From Sinotaia quadrata (Eukaryota > Mollusca > Gastropoda > Architaenioglossa > Viviparidae): 64,000 nt of DNA. This document shows positions 36,780-50,708 of this stretch, in pieces. The translations under genes were made by a program, and so were the position numbers. The notes below the pieces were generated by a model. That model did no database searches and was not told where the DNA came from. It saw only the letters and a list, made by a program, of their open reading frames with translations. Position 1 is the first letter of the stretch; each line of letters opens with the position of its first letter. The stretch lies in NCBI GenBank assembly GCA_028829895.1, contig CM054178.1, positions 65,254,335 through 65,318,334 of the forward strand. Direction: 5' to 3'.

Positions 36780-37030
36780 TGCAAGACAAATATATACACA
36801 CACACACAAAACAAATATATAAACACATGCAGGACAAATATATAAACACACACACACACAAAACAAATATATAAACACACACAAAACAAATATATAAACA
36901 CTTGCAAGACAAATATATAAACACACACACAAGACGAATATATCAACACATGCAAGACAAATATATAAACATACACACAAGACAAATATATCAACACATG
37001 CAAGACAAATATATAAACACATATAGACAT
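36780..37030. repeat. AC-rich minisatellite
   Basis: Units of CAAGACAAATATATAAACAC plus a variable ACACACACA or ATGCA spacer are repeated about 9 times. The array produces long cysteine-rich minus-strand open frames in two registers, which are judged non-coding. Confidence 0.9.
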
Positions 37031-37348
37031 ATGCATCACATGCTCATGATGCATTCACATATACATATTTTATGTTTCTATTAATAGTAAGTTATGTCTC
37101 CAGTTCTTCAGAAAAAAGAAGTTTGTTTCACCATCATATGAATTTTATATTGTTCTATCTTGCATCTGTTAAAAAAAAACTCCAATTTGAAAGCTCTATA
37201 CTCAGAATTACCTTTTGTATTTTGCATCAATAAGTTTATCACTTGGCAATTGTCAAGATTAGATCTAATGTCATCTTGTATTTCTAGTGAGAGATAATAT
37301 GATTATTGTCACATTTAAGGAGTAATTTTAAGTGTTTTCTTTGTCCAG

Positions 37349-37475
37349 ATACAATTCCGGTGGTAAAAGCTTTACAGAGGTTACATCCACCAAGCATTTA
37401 TCTGTGTCTATTGATGCTGTCGTCCTTATGAATATTTATTGGAAGACCAAGCCAACTGCTACAGCACGACGGTAG
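37349..37475 (+). CDS. CAMSAP: CAMSAP/Patronin CKK domain, terminal exon and stop
   Basis: The acceptor is TTCTTTGTCCAG (ending 37348). After completing the Lys codon it reads YNSGGKSFTEVTSTKHLSVS, then IDAVVLMNIYWKTKPTATARR, and stops at TAG (37473-37475). It matches the last part of CKK in vertebrates (KYSSDRKQFNLIPAKTMSVS, VDALTIHNHLWQ), including the basic tail. The tail after the domain is short, so the protein ends soon after CKK as in Patronin. Confidence 0.96.
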
Positions 37476-38263
37476 TCGGAATTTCAAGACTGCATTTTTC
37501 ATCATTGTATCCTCACTCTTTCCTCATTTCCTTTGATTTTCTCTAGTGAATCCACAAATTGTGTCAACATGCTACCATCATTTCATCATCTGTTTAAATA
37601 ACCTGCCCAGGACAGTCTGAAGATTTTACATCGTGTTATTGTCATGTGACCATTTGATTGTCGAATGATAACAGAAAATGTTTTTTGTCATGTAGTTACA
37701 TTGCTAGTGAGGACATTACTTGTTATTTCATATTTGATTCCTGCATTGATAGAATGAGGATGTGTGTGACTCCTGCATTGATAGAATGAGGACCTGCGAC
37801 TTTTGCATTGATAGAATAAGGATGTATGTGGTTGCTGTATTGGTAGCATAAGGACAATTTCTAATGGTGTGATGGAAAGAGTGCAAATGAAAGAGATCAA
37901 GGACAAAAGAGTGTCTGTGTTTAAGTGGAATCTGTTGTGTCATTGAATCTTTTTGCCTGCAAAAGACAAGGAGGAGGTTATGACATTATTTGGTGTCCTC
38001 CACAATCTTTGCTTACATGGGACTGTGTTGTGGTAGTACTATAGATTGGTTGTGAACGGTCAGTTGTAATTTTGCAGGTGGACAAGCTCAAAACAAAATA
38101 ATGCCTTTTTATAAAGGAAATAATAATAATAATAATTTACTTGTGAACCACTTTTGTTTTCTTTTTTACTTCAAGAAATTGTTGGTCAGTGTCATGTTCT
38201 GGCCATATTTTAGACTAACATATGTAAAACTAAAGAGGAATAAGTTTAGAGCTCAAAAATAAA
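37476..38263 (+). other. CAMSAP: Probable CAMSAP 3' UTR
   Basis: The sequence after the stop has no conserved coding potential. It holds a short tandem repeat (37725-37860) and an AAT run near 38110. The first clear canonical AATAAA is at 38258-38263, giving a predicted 3' UTR of about 0.8 kb. Later AATAAA hexamers could extend it. Confidence 0.45.
37725..37860. repeat. Short tandem repeat in the 3' UTR, about four copies
   Basis: The units resemble GATTCCTGCATTGATAGAAT followed by GAGGATGTGTGTGA, about 37 bp each. The copies decay toward the 3' side. Confidence 0.85.
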
Positions 38264-40254
38264 AACTCAAGTAGTTGCATCTCTTGGCCGTTTGACAGTG
38301 TTTATTATTAGCTTACAGATTACTATTCTAGAATTCATTCAGTAAATGTGCTGCACTTTCAACAGGTATTTTGTTTTCAGTATATGCAGCAGAAAACAAA
38401 GCTCAAATATTGATCATTACTTCTTCATATTTTTACTATAAACTAATTTATAATTAAATGAAAATAGTAACAGTTTTGCCTTTGACTGTGTACATTTACA
38501 ACATCTTGGGAATAACTGTTCATTTACAGTGTTCATTCATTGTTTGATATAGGGTTCAGATGCTTTAAATTTAGTTTTTCAGTGTGTTTATCAAAATGAT
38601 TTGTGCCGTTTTCTGCAGCTGACAGATGCCTACAGCAGTAATTCTGGATACTAGTGTCATTTAGTCGATTGCTGTTCATTGTCATTATTTGGTCATTCCT
38701 CATGATATTTTCATCTTTTTATTTTTTATTCACTTCATTTTGGAAATCTCTCCCAAACAAAGATTTGTAATTTTTTTTTAAAATGCATATTTAATTTAAT
38801 ATATAATAATTTTTGTAATCTATTAATATATACAGCTCTATCTTTCATATATCATTTAATATGTATAAGTAGTTTAATATTTAAATAAGTTATCATTAAT
38901 ATAGATTTTGACTAGTATTTATCAGTAGTTTGATATTTAGCAAAATTTTCATTAATTTAGGTTTTGAATGTTACATGTCAGTAGAATGTGATTAACATTA
39001 ATTTAGAGATTGACTGGGTAGATATTTTGAAATCTACATGGCCTCTATGGGGCTCATTCACTTCAACGTTTTCTTTCATCTTTTTTCTTTTAAAATATTT
39101 TTAATTTGTTTTTTTCAAAAGTTACGGGTGTTGATTTATTATTTAATCAGTGAGCATTAAAAATATAGTTGTTCATCAAACTGATGCTTTGTTCTACATT
39201 AATTGAATTTTTGTCTTACAGATACACTATGCATTAATAGATTTCTAATTATGTTGCTATGCTGGATTATGGTGATCTTCAACTATATACACATTTTCCT
39301 TCTGAAATTACATGGAAGAAGTTTATCTAATAAGAAAAAAATTAGAACTTCAGAGCATTAAATAAATAATAAATGCAACAACATATTTTAAAATCTCTAA
39401 CATAATGCCAGCAATATATTCATGCTGACTGATTACTCCTTCACTGAACAACAGTAAGAATATTCTTTATGAAGGAAAAATAGTAAATTAGTTAAAATAC
39501 ATAGATAAATAGTCTATGAACTAAAATAAACAACAACAAAAATATTACACGAATTAAAAGAAAAAATAATAAGCATTTGAATTAAAACAATCATGAAAAT
39601 AGTAATACATATATAAATTAAAATAAACAGAAAAGTAGTAGTAAATAAATAAAATATTAAATTAAAAAATCTATAATTAAATGCACAAATAAAATTCTTA
39701 ACAAGTAGTAATAAATAAATAGTATATGAACTAAAGTCATCAAAAAAGTAGTTTATGAATTACAAAAGTTTTTTTCTTATTTTATGCTATACTCACAAGA
39801 ACTGCTCCTCTGTGTAGTAAATCTTGGCTTAAATTTGTCTAAGATGTTTAATGTGGACCTGCCAGTCTACAAAATGTTACTTAGAGTATTCTATCTATCT
39901 ATTTATCCCTTAGTTTTGTTGACCGTTGGGGCACTACTGATGACCTGACAACCCATTTCCTCCATTCCATTCTGTTCTATGCTAATCTTACTGTATTGCT
40001 CAGTTTCAGTTACAGTATTCACTGTCTGCAAATACTGTTTCTCACTTGATATCTTTTAGAGAGAAAATTTTTTTTTTTTAATTTTTTTTTAAAGTTCTAA
40101 CATCATTGAAACTCATGTGTGTGACTCAGTGGCTAAATGAAAGTATTTGGCTTTGAAAATATTTCAAACATTGACATGGAGGACCTAAATTTATTTTTAC
40201 AATAAGATTTTGCAAGCAGATCACTGATTGATTTAAATATGATTGATTGATAGC

Positions 40255-40400
40255 TGCTATGCTAGCCACAGCAGCTACCACTTTAGTATAATCTGTGGCT
40301 ATCACTATAGCTCTAGCAGTGGTCACTAGCTATATCAGCTACCAATTTAGTATCATTTGTGGCTACCACTATAGCTCTAGCAATGGTCACTAGCTACAGT
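40255..40400. repeat. Two-copy repeat of about 70 bp
   Basis: Two adjacent copies contain CTACCACTTTAGTATAATCT or a variant, followed by GTGGCTACCACTATAGCTCT and AGCAATGGTCACTAGCTA. Confidence 0.8.
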
Positions 40401-40893
40401 TTGTCATCCTTCTGTTTAGTACACTTTTTTTTTTTAAATAATAATAATAAAAGTAAATTAAACCCAAAAAAGATTAACACATTTCTTTAGGTGCAAAATA
40501 AGGTTGGAATGACTTAATAAATTTTAAACTACAATAATTTTTACTGAATGATTGATTTGTCTGTTTAATGCCCCACATCAACATTCATTCAGTGTTAGTG
40601 GCAAACTAATAATATAAAGACCGAGTGAAATGGAATCTAGGTTAGCTACAGGTAAGAATACATCCATATGAAATAAGTAATTCCCATTCTTAGAATCATC
40701 AATATCAAAATTTAAACTTTCAAGAGATTTATATAAATGCATTTATTTTGGTATTGAAAGTCAATATTTCTGAAAGAAATCAGAGCACTTGTTCATTTGC
40801 GAGATAACATGATGTCACAAGTGCGAACTACAATCCACTTGTGCTGTCGGACATATTGTCTTGCATTAAATACCTAGTTTTAAAAATTAAAAC

Positions 40894-41003
40894 ATGGTTA
40901 AATATTGCAGTGCATATGGCTGCATAAACCAGAAATCTTTAGTTTTTTAATATTTCCCAAAGATCACAAATTAAGCCACTACAGAAAAATCAGATTAAAA
41001 TGA
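40894..41003 (+). pseudogene. Decayed THAP-domain fragment
   Basis: An ATG opens MVKYCSAYGCINQKSLVF and then a TAA. In a shifted frame from 40953 the sequence reads FPKDHKLSHYRKIRLK and a stop. The C-x4-C zinc-ligand pair with following Asn, then the FPKD block at about the right distance, is the start of a THAP zinc-binding DNA-binding domain. THAP domains occur in P-element-type transposases and in cellular THAP proteins. The stop and the frameshift make this copy dead, and the downstream Cys/His half is not seen. It is probably a transposon relic. Confidence 0.6.
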
Positions 41004-42044
41004 TACCATAGTTTTGCAATTTTGCTACAGCTACTTTTGTTTCTAATAATCCAGGTAACATTAATTTCCACTGCAATCAGCTGAAGTCAGTCATATTTCT
41101 TACAGTGGAATCTAAAGATTTATATTTATCATATATTTGTCAAGCATATATATTATATTTGAATTTGACAGATTCTCAATTATAGATTTTTTTTAATTGT
41201 TAATTAGTCCATAATCTTGTGAATCTACTGGAAAAGGGGTTGTAAATATTAAGCTAATTCAGATGAAAGTCAACCAAAAAAAAGGATATAACCAAAGGAT
41301 TTGTAAATATTAGGGTAATCTAATGTAAATTATCAAAAAATGGTTTTGTTAATATTAGGATAATTCATATGAAAACCAACAAAAAGGAATAAAACTAATT
41401 ATTGGTTAGATGACACACAAAATTATATGTAATTTTAATTTTTATTGAAATATTTGTATTCTACTCTTTTCACCCTTGGTATTGTCATCATGCTGATTCA
41501 GTTTAATTCCAAAACAAGGTGGGTTTTTCCTAGATATTATTTGGTGATCTCATAACCATTCTTACATTAATGCTCAGCCTCTTCATCTGACAGATTGACA
41601 GATCTCGGTTCTATCTCAAACTGATCACAAGTGAAAGGGAAAAAATCTACGCATTAAGTTTGCTGCATTTAAAAAATTAACTACTTCAAACTAAAACTTG
41701 TTTGTTAATGCAGGTTGTATGTGTTCATAAAAAACTTAAATCAGATTCGTTGTCATGCAGTGAAAATAATAACTAGCTAGCACAAAGGTTTGATAGTGTC
41801 ACTCTACAGGGATGGTAGTACATTACTCACAGGATTCATTCTGTACGATTGAAACTCTAATTTATTTAATTTAGCTGCATGATCAAAAACAAATAACACT
41901 TTCTGATTGGGAATTGCTTGTTTTCCAGTTATTTAAAGATTGGCATTTCACATTTGCTCTAAATGTTCATTGTTAAAAAGCTGTACTAGTTAGTTTTATT
42001 ATCAAATAATTTAATGTTTACCTTAATGAAGAAGATATTCAGAT

Positions 42045-42480
42045 AGTAATTATTATAATATTACAGTGATTGTTGGTACTAGTAATTATTATAATATTAC
42101 AGTGATTGTTGGTACTAGTAATTATTATAATATTACAGTGATTGTTGGTACTATAATTATTATAATATTACAGTGATTGTTGGTACTATAATTATTATAA
42201 TATTACAGTGGTTGTTGGTACATGTACTATAATTATTATAATATTATAGTGATTGTTGGTACTATTAATTATTATAATATTACAGTGATTGTTGGTACTA
42301 GTAATTATTATAATATTACAGTGATTGTTGGTACTATAATTATTATAATATTAACAGTGATTGTTGGTACTAGTAATTATTATAATATTACAGCGATTGT
42401 TGGTACTAGTAATTATTATAATATAACAGTGTTTGTTGGTACTATAATTATTATAATATTACAGTGATTGTTGGTACTTG
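42045..42480. repeat. 35-bp minisatellite, about 12 copies
   Basis: The units read TAATTATTATAATATTACAG followed by TGATTGTTGGTACTA, with very little divergence. The plus-strand open frame across it is a by-product. Confidence 0.93.
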
Positions 42481-42649
42481 AATCAGTGTATTTTTAGTGA
42501 TTATTCACTTTGGTGGAAGTATAAATTATTCACTTTATCAGCATATTTCAGCTGTCAGTTTACATACAAACACACACACACATATTTTTAATATCTTGAA
42601 AGTTATTGTAATTTGTTAGCACCTTCCATATTGATTTTGGTTTGTGAAG

Positions 42650-43000
42650 ACAGTAAGATTTCCTTGTGTTTGCTATGTGAAGACAACATCTTGGTGCTTT
42701 GGGTTTATCAAGACACCATTCATGTTGTTTACTGTGTGAGGACAACATTCTTAGTGCTTTGGGTTTATCAAGACACAATTCATGTTTGTTGTGTGAGGAC
42801 AACATTCTTAGTGCTTTGGGTTTATCAAGACAATTCATGTTTGCTGTATGAGGACAACATTCTTAGTGCTTTGGGTTTATCAAGACACAATTCATGTTTG
42901 CTGTGTGAGGACAACATTCTTAGTTCTTTGGGTTTATCAAGACACAATTCATGTTGTTTGCTATGTGAAAACATTATCTTATGATGTATTTGGTTTTTGA
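42650..43000. repeat. 58-bp minisatellite, about six copies
   Basis: The units contain GTGAGGACAACATTCTTAGT, GCTTTGGGTTTATCAAGACA and CAATTCATGTTTGCTGT. Both strands are open across it, giving repetitive VLWVYQDT-like or CLDKPKALRML-like peptides. Confidence 0.92.
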
Positions 43001-46000
43001 AGACTACATCATCCCATACTGGTGGGATGAATTGTTTCCTTTTACACTCAAAACATTTTGTTTGCTAAAATCAGATTCTGCCAAGAAATAAGCACCTCAC
43101 TCCCCCATCTGATTATATTATTGATTGGGCATTGTATACAATCTGCTTCATAACACATTCTCTTTAATTATTGCATTGTACAGATTTTGAAAGTATCCTA
43201 GCTTATGTATTGCTTACATATATTTTTATAAAAATAAAATAAAAAGGTTTTTTCAAGATTTTTTAACCACTTGTGAACTATTAATAATAGCAAAAATACA
43301 GTTGCTCTCATTGTTTCTTAAACTTAATTTTAAGCAATTTATGGCTTTAACACCTTGAAGAAAAAAATTCTTCTTCCCACCTTCTTCCATTACGTTGGAG
43401 TTGTCATTTATAAGACCAAAGATATTGACATTGTTGTAGGATGAAGCAGTTATGCTATTGACATTAACGTCACTTTTTCAGATATGGAACAGAACAGATT
43501 TTTAATCCATCATTTTGTCAGCATACTGAAAGTTTTGGAATAGAGAACATCTTTTTTATCAGTTTTCACTTTTCATCTCAAACTGTATCACCATTATTAT
43601 TGCTGAAGTTAGATTTTTTTTTTAATTCTATAACTTTCAGTTTTAATATTCTGGTATATTATCAGCTAATTAAGGATCTGTTATTGATCTTGGGGATTAG
43701 GGTCCTATGTATTGTTAAGGTCAACAGTAAAAATATTAACTGTATTTTTAATGCATTTCCAAAAGGAATTTCTTTATTATATGTGGTTGGCAGTAATTTT
43801 TTGGATTTTGATAACTTGTGAGTGTTACGTTTTTTTTTATGTATTACTCTTACTTTATTTATTCCTTGATACATTTTTAAAATATCACTTTACTGGTATA
43901 ATGAAACATCAAGCATAGTGGATCAGAATTTAGAAACTTAAATACATATTTGCCGTGTCACATTTTTTAATTTTTTAATATAAAACGGTTTTACTTCTTT
44001 AGTTCTTGTGAGTTTTATAATGGTCAATCAAAAAAAAAAAGGTGGGAAAAACAGTTGGTGTACTATCTTGCACGGAAAGCTTTCTGTGATAACACTGCCT
44101 TTGTCGAATCTTTGTTTATTATATGCTTAACACCAGAGTACTGTTTTAGCTTTTTTCAAACTTAAGCAGGGTTGTCAACAATTTAAATTTGTATGTGTGT
44201 TAATCTGTATTTGCTTGGTATCAGTTCTTCCCAATTCCCACCTTAGGCAGTCATCCCAGATTAACAGGAACAGTTTAGTCATGACCACAACGTCCAATTA
44301 AAAATGAATGTCAGTTTTATCTCTATGTTTGTCTGCATTCATGCTTGATGTGGGGATTTTGTGTACATCATTTTTTTTTTCCTGTTGGATAGTTGGGATT
44401 TTCTGTACATCATGTTTCATCAGGTGGAGATTCAGCTGCTGCCTACCATGAAAGAAAATAATTATTTATATGTACACTAATGTCATTTGTTATATTCCAG
44501 ATTTTTTTTACATGTAATTTATTTGTTGTAAATGATTTAAATGCACCCACATTGTTTGGGTTTTGAATCCATATACATATTTGACCAATTTGGAAGTCAA
44601 CAGGGTTCAGAGTTGTTGTCCCTGCTATGTCTGCTTGTGAAGTGCATTGTTTGCTTTCTTGCCTTTTCTTGAATAAATAAGGTTGGACCTTTATGAGTGA
44701 GTGATAATTTGTACTAATCCTTCATTTTAGGTTTCATTTATTTATTTTTATTAACTGTTAAAACTGTTGCCTCTACCTTCATCTTTGTGCTTAAAATTGA
44801 AATGATTGCACTTTATTTACTTATGTCCCATCTTTTTGTTGACCAGAGTTCTTAAAACTGAACCAAAGGAGGGGATAATACTTTCCACAGTTGTCCTTTG
44901 GTTGGGACATTAAATTGATGCCTTGAAAAAGTATCATTATCTAGTTTACATTTTCCCCATGGGAAATATCTAAGTATCCTATGTTCCTACAACAGTGCAG
45001 TAAATATGACCAATTAATTTTTGAAATAGAAAAATATTGTGACTAATCTGTCTGATAAGTAAAAATGTTTCTTTATCTTATCTCTGTTTTGTGGTGGTAT
45101 AATTTTAGCAACATTGAGATTGCAGAATGTGCTTATAAGATCATAATAGTAGGTGTATCTGATCAAATAATATATCTATAGGTTAACAAGTTGCTTATGG
45201 TTTATAATAGTCATTTTAAATTGGGATTGTCTCCAAACACAACTGTTGATTACCAGAAGATCCAGCTGCTCCATACACAACTGTCATGTTTTATTTTAGA
45301 GAAAGGTTAGGGTTTTTAGAGATAGGGTTAGGATTTGGTTTTTTTAAGAGAACAGCCAGGGCTAGGTTTGGATCAGCTGCAAATAAAAAATGGAAATAAA
45401 TTCACACTAAAACTTTTTTTATTTAAGAGTTATCTTTTCATTCCTTATTTAGTTTTTGTTTCTGCTTATTCTTTTAAATAACTTAAATAGTGCAGTAAAA
45501 ATAGCATTGAGTAACACTTTGCACTTGTATATAACTTTCGTCTTTTGATATTACACATACAGACCCTCTTGTATTTTAAAAATGACAGTTGTGTACAGAG
45601 CTGTAGGGTATTTTGTTTTGTAAGGAGTGCCTTCCTTTTAAATTCTACACTTTACTGTTTATTTGGATGTGTAACTATATTAACCATATGACTTGAAACC
45701 ATCCTCAAACATCTCTGTGTTACATTTATCTATCAAAGATCTTTAGAAAAATCTCCATTAAAGGCAAATAATGCTGCAAGAAGTTACCTCAGCAAATGAA
45801 ATTGAATTTTTTATATAGTTAGACTTTTAGACCACTACTTTAGCATCTGTAGCATGTATGCACACACATTCATGGTGGTTTCCAATATAAAATAATTAGT
45901 TTTTTAATTAGAAACACAATCTCCACCTATCCTCAATTAGCACTTTAAGCAAGAAAGACTGATATTTTCTTTTCTTAGAAATTATGTATAACAATGCCAA

Positions 46001-48171
46001 TAATACTTTCTCCATTATAACAAACTATTTATGATCTTAACCTAGTATTCTCATTTGCAATTTTAGATTCTGCTATAAGAGAGGGACTTAGTCACAAAAG
46101 TTATGTTTCTCATATAGTCACAAAGATGTTAAGTGCCTCAGATTCTTAGACACAAATGTGTTGTCTCAGATATTTTACACAAAGGCATTAAGTGTCTGGG
46201 ATATTTAGTCACTAAGGTGTGAAATGTCTTCTATACTGTCACCAAAGTGTTCAGTGTCTCACATACTTATAGTTACTATCTTAAGAAGTTGAATTTGTTG
46301 TTTTTTTAATTTGATTTGAAACTTTCCAAGTTCTGCAGTTCACTGCAAAAGTTATAATTCATTGGTACCCTCTCTGTTGTACTCAAGTAAGCTAATTGAA
46401 CCTTTGCAAAAATTCTCATCCATAACAAGATAGCAATATTGTATATGAATGGTGTATTCAGTTTCTTTACTGCTTACCATTGCTAACACCTGTTTCTTCT
46501 TTTTTTTTTAAAATTGTCCCCAATTGCACTGTTAGGTTGTGTTTGCCGGTGGTTGTGATTTTGTGCATTTATTTATTTTTAAATTTTAGAATTTTCATTC
46601 ACTGTACTTAATTTATATTTGTGAGACTGGTGTGTTTGTGGCACTTTTCTAGGAAGCTCTTAGTAGTTTTAATCACTGATATTACAAAAATCAAGCCAGT
46701 GTTCACATTTTCTTTGCTTTATTTGTAATATTTTGTAGACAATATTTTAAAGTTAAAGTTTATTTATCAAGTAACAAGCAAAATACACATTTATTTGAAT
46801 GTCATATTTTTAATATCTTTGGTTGGTTGATGGCCATCAGTTTTGTGATTCTGTATTACCAGTTATATTTAATAGACCTCGGATCACAGTTGTGATCACA
46901 GTTTAGAAGACATATCAAATGTGATTTATATTGCACTTTTGCTTAATTTACAGATAAATTATCATTTCTTTGGCTTTATAAACAAAATAATATGGATAGT
47001 CTCTAGAAAGTAGTAGTGTACATTATTACTTTAGCTGATGTTTAAAGCAATTTTCTTTCTAGTTATTATTATGTGAGTGAATAACATTTATTTATATAAT
47101 AATTGTATTACAGATGTATTTAAACTATATAATGGCTTACTCTGTGTGACATAGTTGATGTACTTATCAGTTTATTTTAATTTTTTTTTAATCTTGTAAA
47201 GTCAAAATGCTCTATATGATAGAAAATGTCTTTGGCTTATAATGATGGTAGACACGAAAAAAAGTTATAAAATATACTCATTTGTACCTAAGTGCTGTCC
47301 AGTCATGAACATCCATGCTACCTAATGAATGTGCCATTTTATAGTTATACTAATATTTGTTAAAATTTTAGCATTTGTTCCCCCTTTAAGATTTTGCCCA
47401 GTCTGTGCAACATAGAGCATCTATATTTTTCTTTTCTAACTCATTATTACTACTTTCTGAAAGAGATAATTTATTTTTAGTTGAATTGATCAGATTTGTA
47501 CATATATACTTTAGCCCATTAAGAATAAGATGGAGAAAATGAAAGATTAATGTTCTGCACCTTTCATCCTTCATTGCATGCTAATGTTTTGATTAAGTTG
47601 CAGAATTATTTTGATGGGTGTTTTGTACCATGAAACGTGTACATAATTAATTATGTGCATATTTATACCAAGAATAAATTAATTGTACTATCGCCGCTTT
47701 CAATTTATTGCATTGCTCCACGAATGCTTGGTATATGCTTTGATCTTATTTGTTTGTTAATGTGTATTTCTTTGCTTCTTTGATAATGTGTGCTTTCATG
47801 TTTATGTAAAGTTTGTTAAAGGCACAATATGAAAAAGAGAAAAACTGAGGCAGAAGATTTAAAAAATATAGAAGGTCCAACTGTAAGACAGTTTGGGCAC
47901 ATACACACAATATGTACTCTCCACATGAAATCACTGGTCTTGGATGCAGTAGTTTTACCCATACTTCCAATGACTTCTCTTAAGACAGTAGCTTTCCCGC
48001 ATTGTTTTTTGTGCTTCATACATAAATGTATGTTATTTTTCATTGCTGTCAGGGAAATACATGCCTCTTCTTCTTAGGCATGCAAAATATGGTTGTATGA
48101 TGGAAATAAGGAATTTTTCTCTGTAAAATATTTTTTTCTTAAGACTTATAACAGATAAGCATCCATGCAGG

Positions 48172-48288
48172 TTCTCCCAACCTTGTTAACCACACCTCAC
48201 GCAGAGAGTACTAGAAGATACATAAGCTGTTATTGCTTTAACTCCTCTGGCAGATTATGTGGAACGCTTATAGACTCTGGCTTTCAGG
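48172..48288 (+). CDS. Unassigned exon-like stretch (117 nt)
   Basis: A CATGCAG acceptor-like site, 117 open nucleotides and a TTTCAG|GTAGAT donor-like site. The frame reads VLPTLLTTPHAESTRRYISC and goes on to LIDSGFQ. Base composition is less AT-biased than the flanks. No domain is recognised and the splice sites are only moderate, so it may be chance or an old transposable-element piece. Confidence 0.15.
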
Positions 48289-50654
48289 TAGATGATGTTT
48301 TAAATATTCAAGAACATCTCTGTTTTATTCTGTCAGTTATATATATGGCCACTCAACTGCAATAATTAAACATCTCCAACAAATAGAAACACAAGTAAAT
48401 GATAAAACAGTCAGTCTGTCAATGTTGGAAAATTGGTAAAGTAATGGTTTCTTTAATGTTGGAAAATTGGTAAAGTAATGGCTCCATAAAATTGCACAAT
48501 GCAGTATGACAATAAAATAGTATGTGATGATTATGGAAGGAAAAATATAAATCACAGATGCTGTTTGAACAGTTTTAATGAGCTGAACATATCACTTTAT
48601 AAATTATGTCTAAGAGGGTCAAACATCAATTATGACAAATGTTCTTATCCTACATTTTGATTTAGCACAGAGAGGAATGTGATCACTGTACTAGGAACCT
48701 TTTAAGAACAATATGCAAGAGACTAATTTTTATAAAAGAAAAAATACATAAAACATACTATTGGAAGTATATTTTAGTTTCGTTCATTATAATATATAAC
48801 TTGTTCATTTAATCTTTTTGTAAAGTATTACTGACTATATCAATATAATGTCAATAATTCAATTTGTGTACTTATGTAAATGAACAGTTGCATAATGTCC
48901 TCAATTCAATTCTTATGTTTATGTAAATGAATAGGGTTTTTTTTTCTGTCTATAACCTTGTTGTCTCATAAACCTGCCTGAAATACTCCATTCACAACTA
49001 GTCATGTGAATAAATACAGAATTGAGAATTGGGCTAAATAAAAAGGATGTATTCTGTCAAGCTGAAGAATCTAATAACTTGACCAACTTGCCTTGCTTAC
49101 ACAGCAGTCAAAAACCAATGCCTGCTCACAAACCAAGGATGTGAGTTTAACAAAGTTTCTAGACAGCCCCGGCCTTCTCCCAGTACAAAGCACTACAATC
49201 TGCTGGAGATTTCTTAGTTCATATTATGCCCATACATCCCAACTTCTCAGCAAAGAACAATAATAATAAAAAAAACGAAGGACTCTATTGTTGGCTCCTA
49301 TACAAAGTCATGCTTGTCATTATATTAAAAATACATTTACTTATAACATTAAGTGAAAATATAAAACTGACATGTTGAAAAGAAGACACTGACAAAAATA
49401 AATAATTCTTAAACAAATACCACAAACATATTGTGGTAAAACCTAAACAGCATCCAAGTTCTCTAATTTGTTTTAACCAACACATAGTCATCCATTTTGA
49501 GTGGACAAAAGATTCCTAACATATAAATATTTTAATAACTATATGTGGTTTTTTTTATTTACTTTGATTTAGATTTATAGAGGATTTTTCTTTCAGTGTT
49601 TTGCTTTTGAGGCAAACACTTATTTTTTCAATAAAATGATTATTGACAACAACAACAAAAATCAAACAAAACAACAAACATTCTAAGTGTTTAAGTTAGC
49701 AGCTGGAAATAACATTGTTTAGTATCCTCTTATTTACCTTAATAATCAGGAACCATATGAACACTATGTACCACTTTATTATTCCATGCTGAATTTGTAT
49801 AATTTCTTCACACAAAAAACAATTATATTGTTTATAATTTTATAATGATAATTATTTTCAATGTTTTAATCAGATATAGTTTTACATTAATGTTTAGAAT
49901 ATATTCAATTCCATAGCCAATTGTTATGGCCATTCTAGTCACACAAAATTGTGCTGAACCTGTTATAAATAATTCTCTTTATTTACAATATGAAAAGTCT
50001 TAAGTGAACCAACTGTCCGACATTCAGTAAGGAGCACACTTGGTGCCTTCTTCATGCAGGAAATGTAAACATCTAACCATCCATATGTCACTGGAACTTG
50101 TTTCATAAAATCTGTTTGGGTCTGAGAAACAGTTTTGATTTAAATTTGGCACCATTCTCTGACAAACTGGCTGAAGCAACAAAGACAATGCTATTTGAAC
50201 AGATTAACTTATAGATGCTCAAAAGACCCAGTTGTGGGGAACCCTTTATTCTGAAATTGTTTAAGTGTAAGGGAGCTTGGAATGATAGGACTTCAGTATA
50301 TGTATATCCAAACACTTTTCTGATGGTTTCTTTGGGGAGGTGGACCCATGAGTTAATTAAAATATAAATATATTTATTTTTTTTAAACTAATAATAAAAG
50401 ATACCTTAGAAACTTTTATTACCTGTATTAGTTTGAATGCCTGAGGCCTGTGTTTGAATTAAGCAGTTGTTACTTAATTGTACAAACAAAACTATGCTCT
50501 TTGGGCCTTTCCTCTGACTATCTATCAAAACTGGGTTTCATATCACATCCAAAGAGTGGCACAGCTTGATTAATTGCTGTTCATGGCACACAGCTTGATT
50601 TGTTTCTGTTCATGGCACACAACTTGATTTGTTGTATGCACACTGCAGATGACT

Positions 50655-50708
50655 CGTTTGGTCCATCGGCAGGATGCAAGCATGTCATCAGAGGAGAAAT
50701 AGATTATG
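50655..50708 (+). CDS. Unassigned terminal-exon-like stretch
   Basis: A CACACTGCAG acceptor-like site is followed by an ATG frame reading MTRLVHRQDASMSSEEK and TAG. A second frame is also open further downstream (DSFGPSAGCKHVIRGEIDYD and onward). I recognise neither. It follows a three-copy repeat of TTCATGGCACACAGCTTGAT type. Confidence 0.15.

Larger units (their letters stand above)
34277..37348 (+). other. Intron within CKK, 3.1 kb, with two minisatellites
   Basis: The intron contains a 60-bp-type minisatellite (35510-36008) and an ACACAC/ATATAA minisatellite (36780-37030). The acceptor TTTGTCCAG ends at 37348. The open frames inside the arrays follow from repeat units lacking stops. No extra exon was found. 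Confidence 0.7.

Noticed and set aside
36741..37054. Cysteine-rich minus-strand frames resembling small secreted or membrane peptides
   Set aside because: Produced by the ACACAC/ATATAA minisatellite and open in two registers at once.
42045..42480. Regularly spaced short repeats that could suggest a CRISPR array
   Set aside because: Direct tandem units without unique spacers, in an animal genome; this is a minisatellite.
42222..42984. Open frames on both strands, up to 123 codons
   Set aside because: They follow two minisatellites; the peptides are pure repeat translations.
45300..45345. TTAGGG-like motifs suggesting an interstitial telomere
   Set aside because: Only a few imperfect, separated copies; not a tandem telomeric tract.
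47829..48077. 82-codon plus-strand frame beginning MKKRKTEAEDLKNIEG
   Set aside because: The start looks gene-like, but an in-frame stop lies just upstream, the rest is unlike any family I know, and the minus strand is also open.
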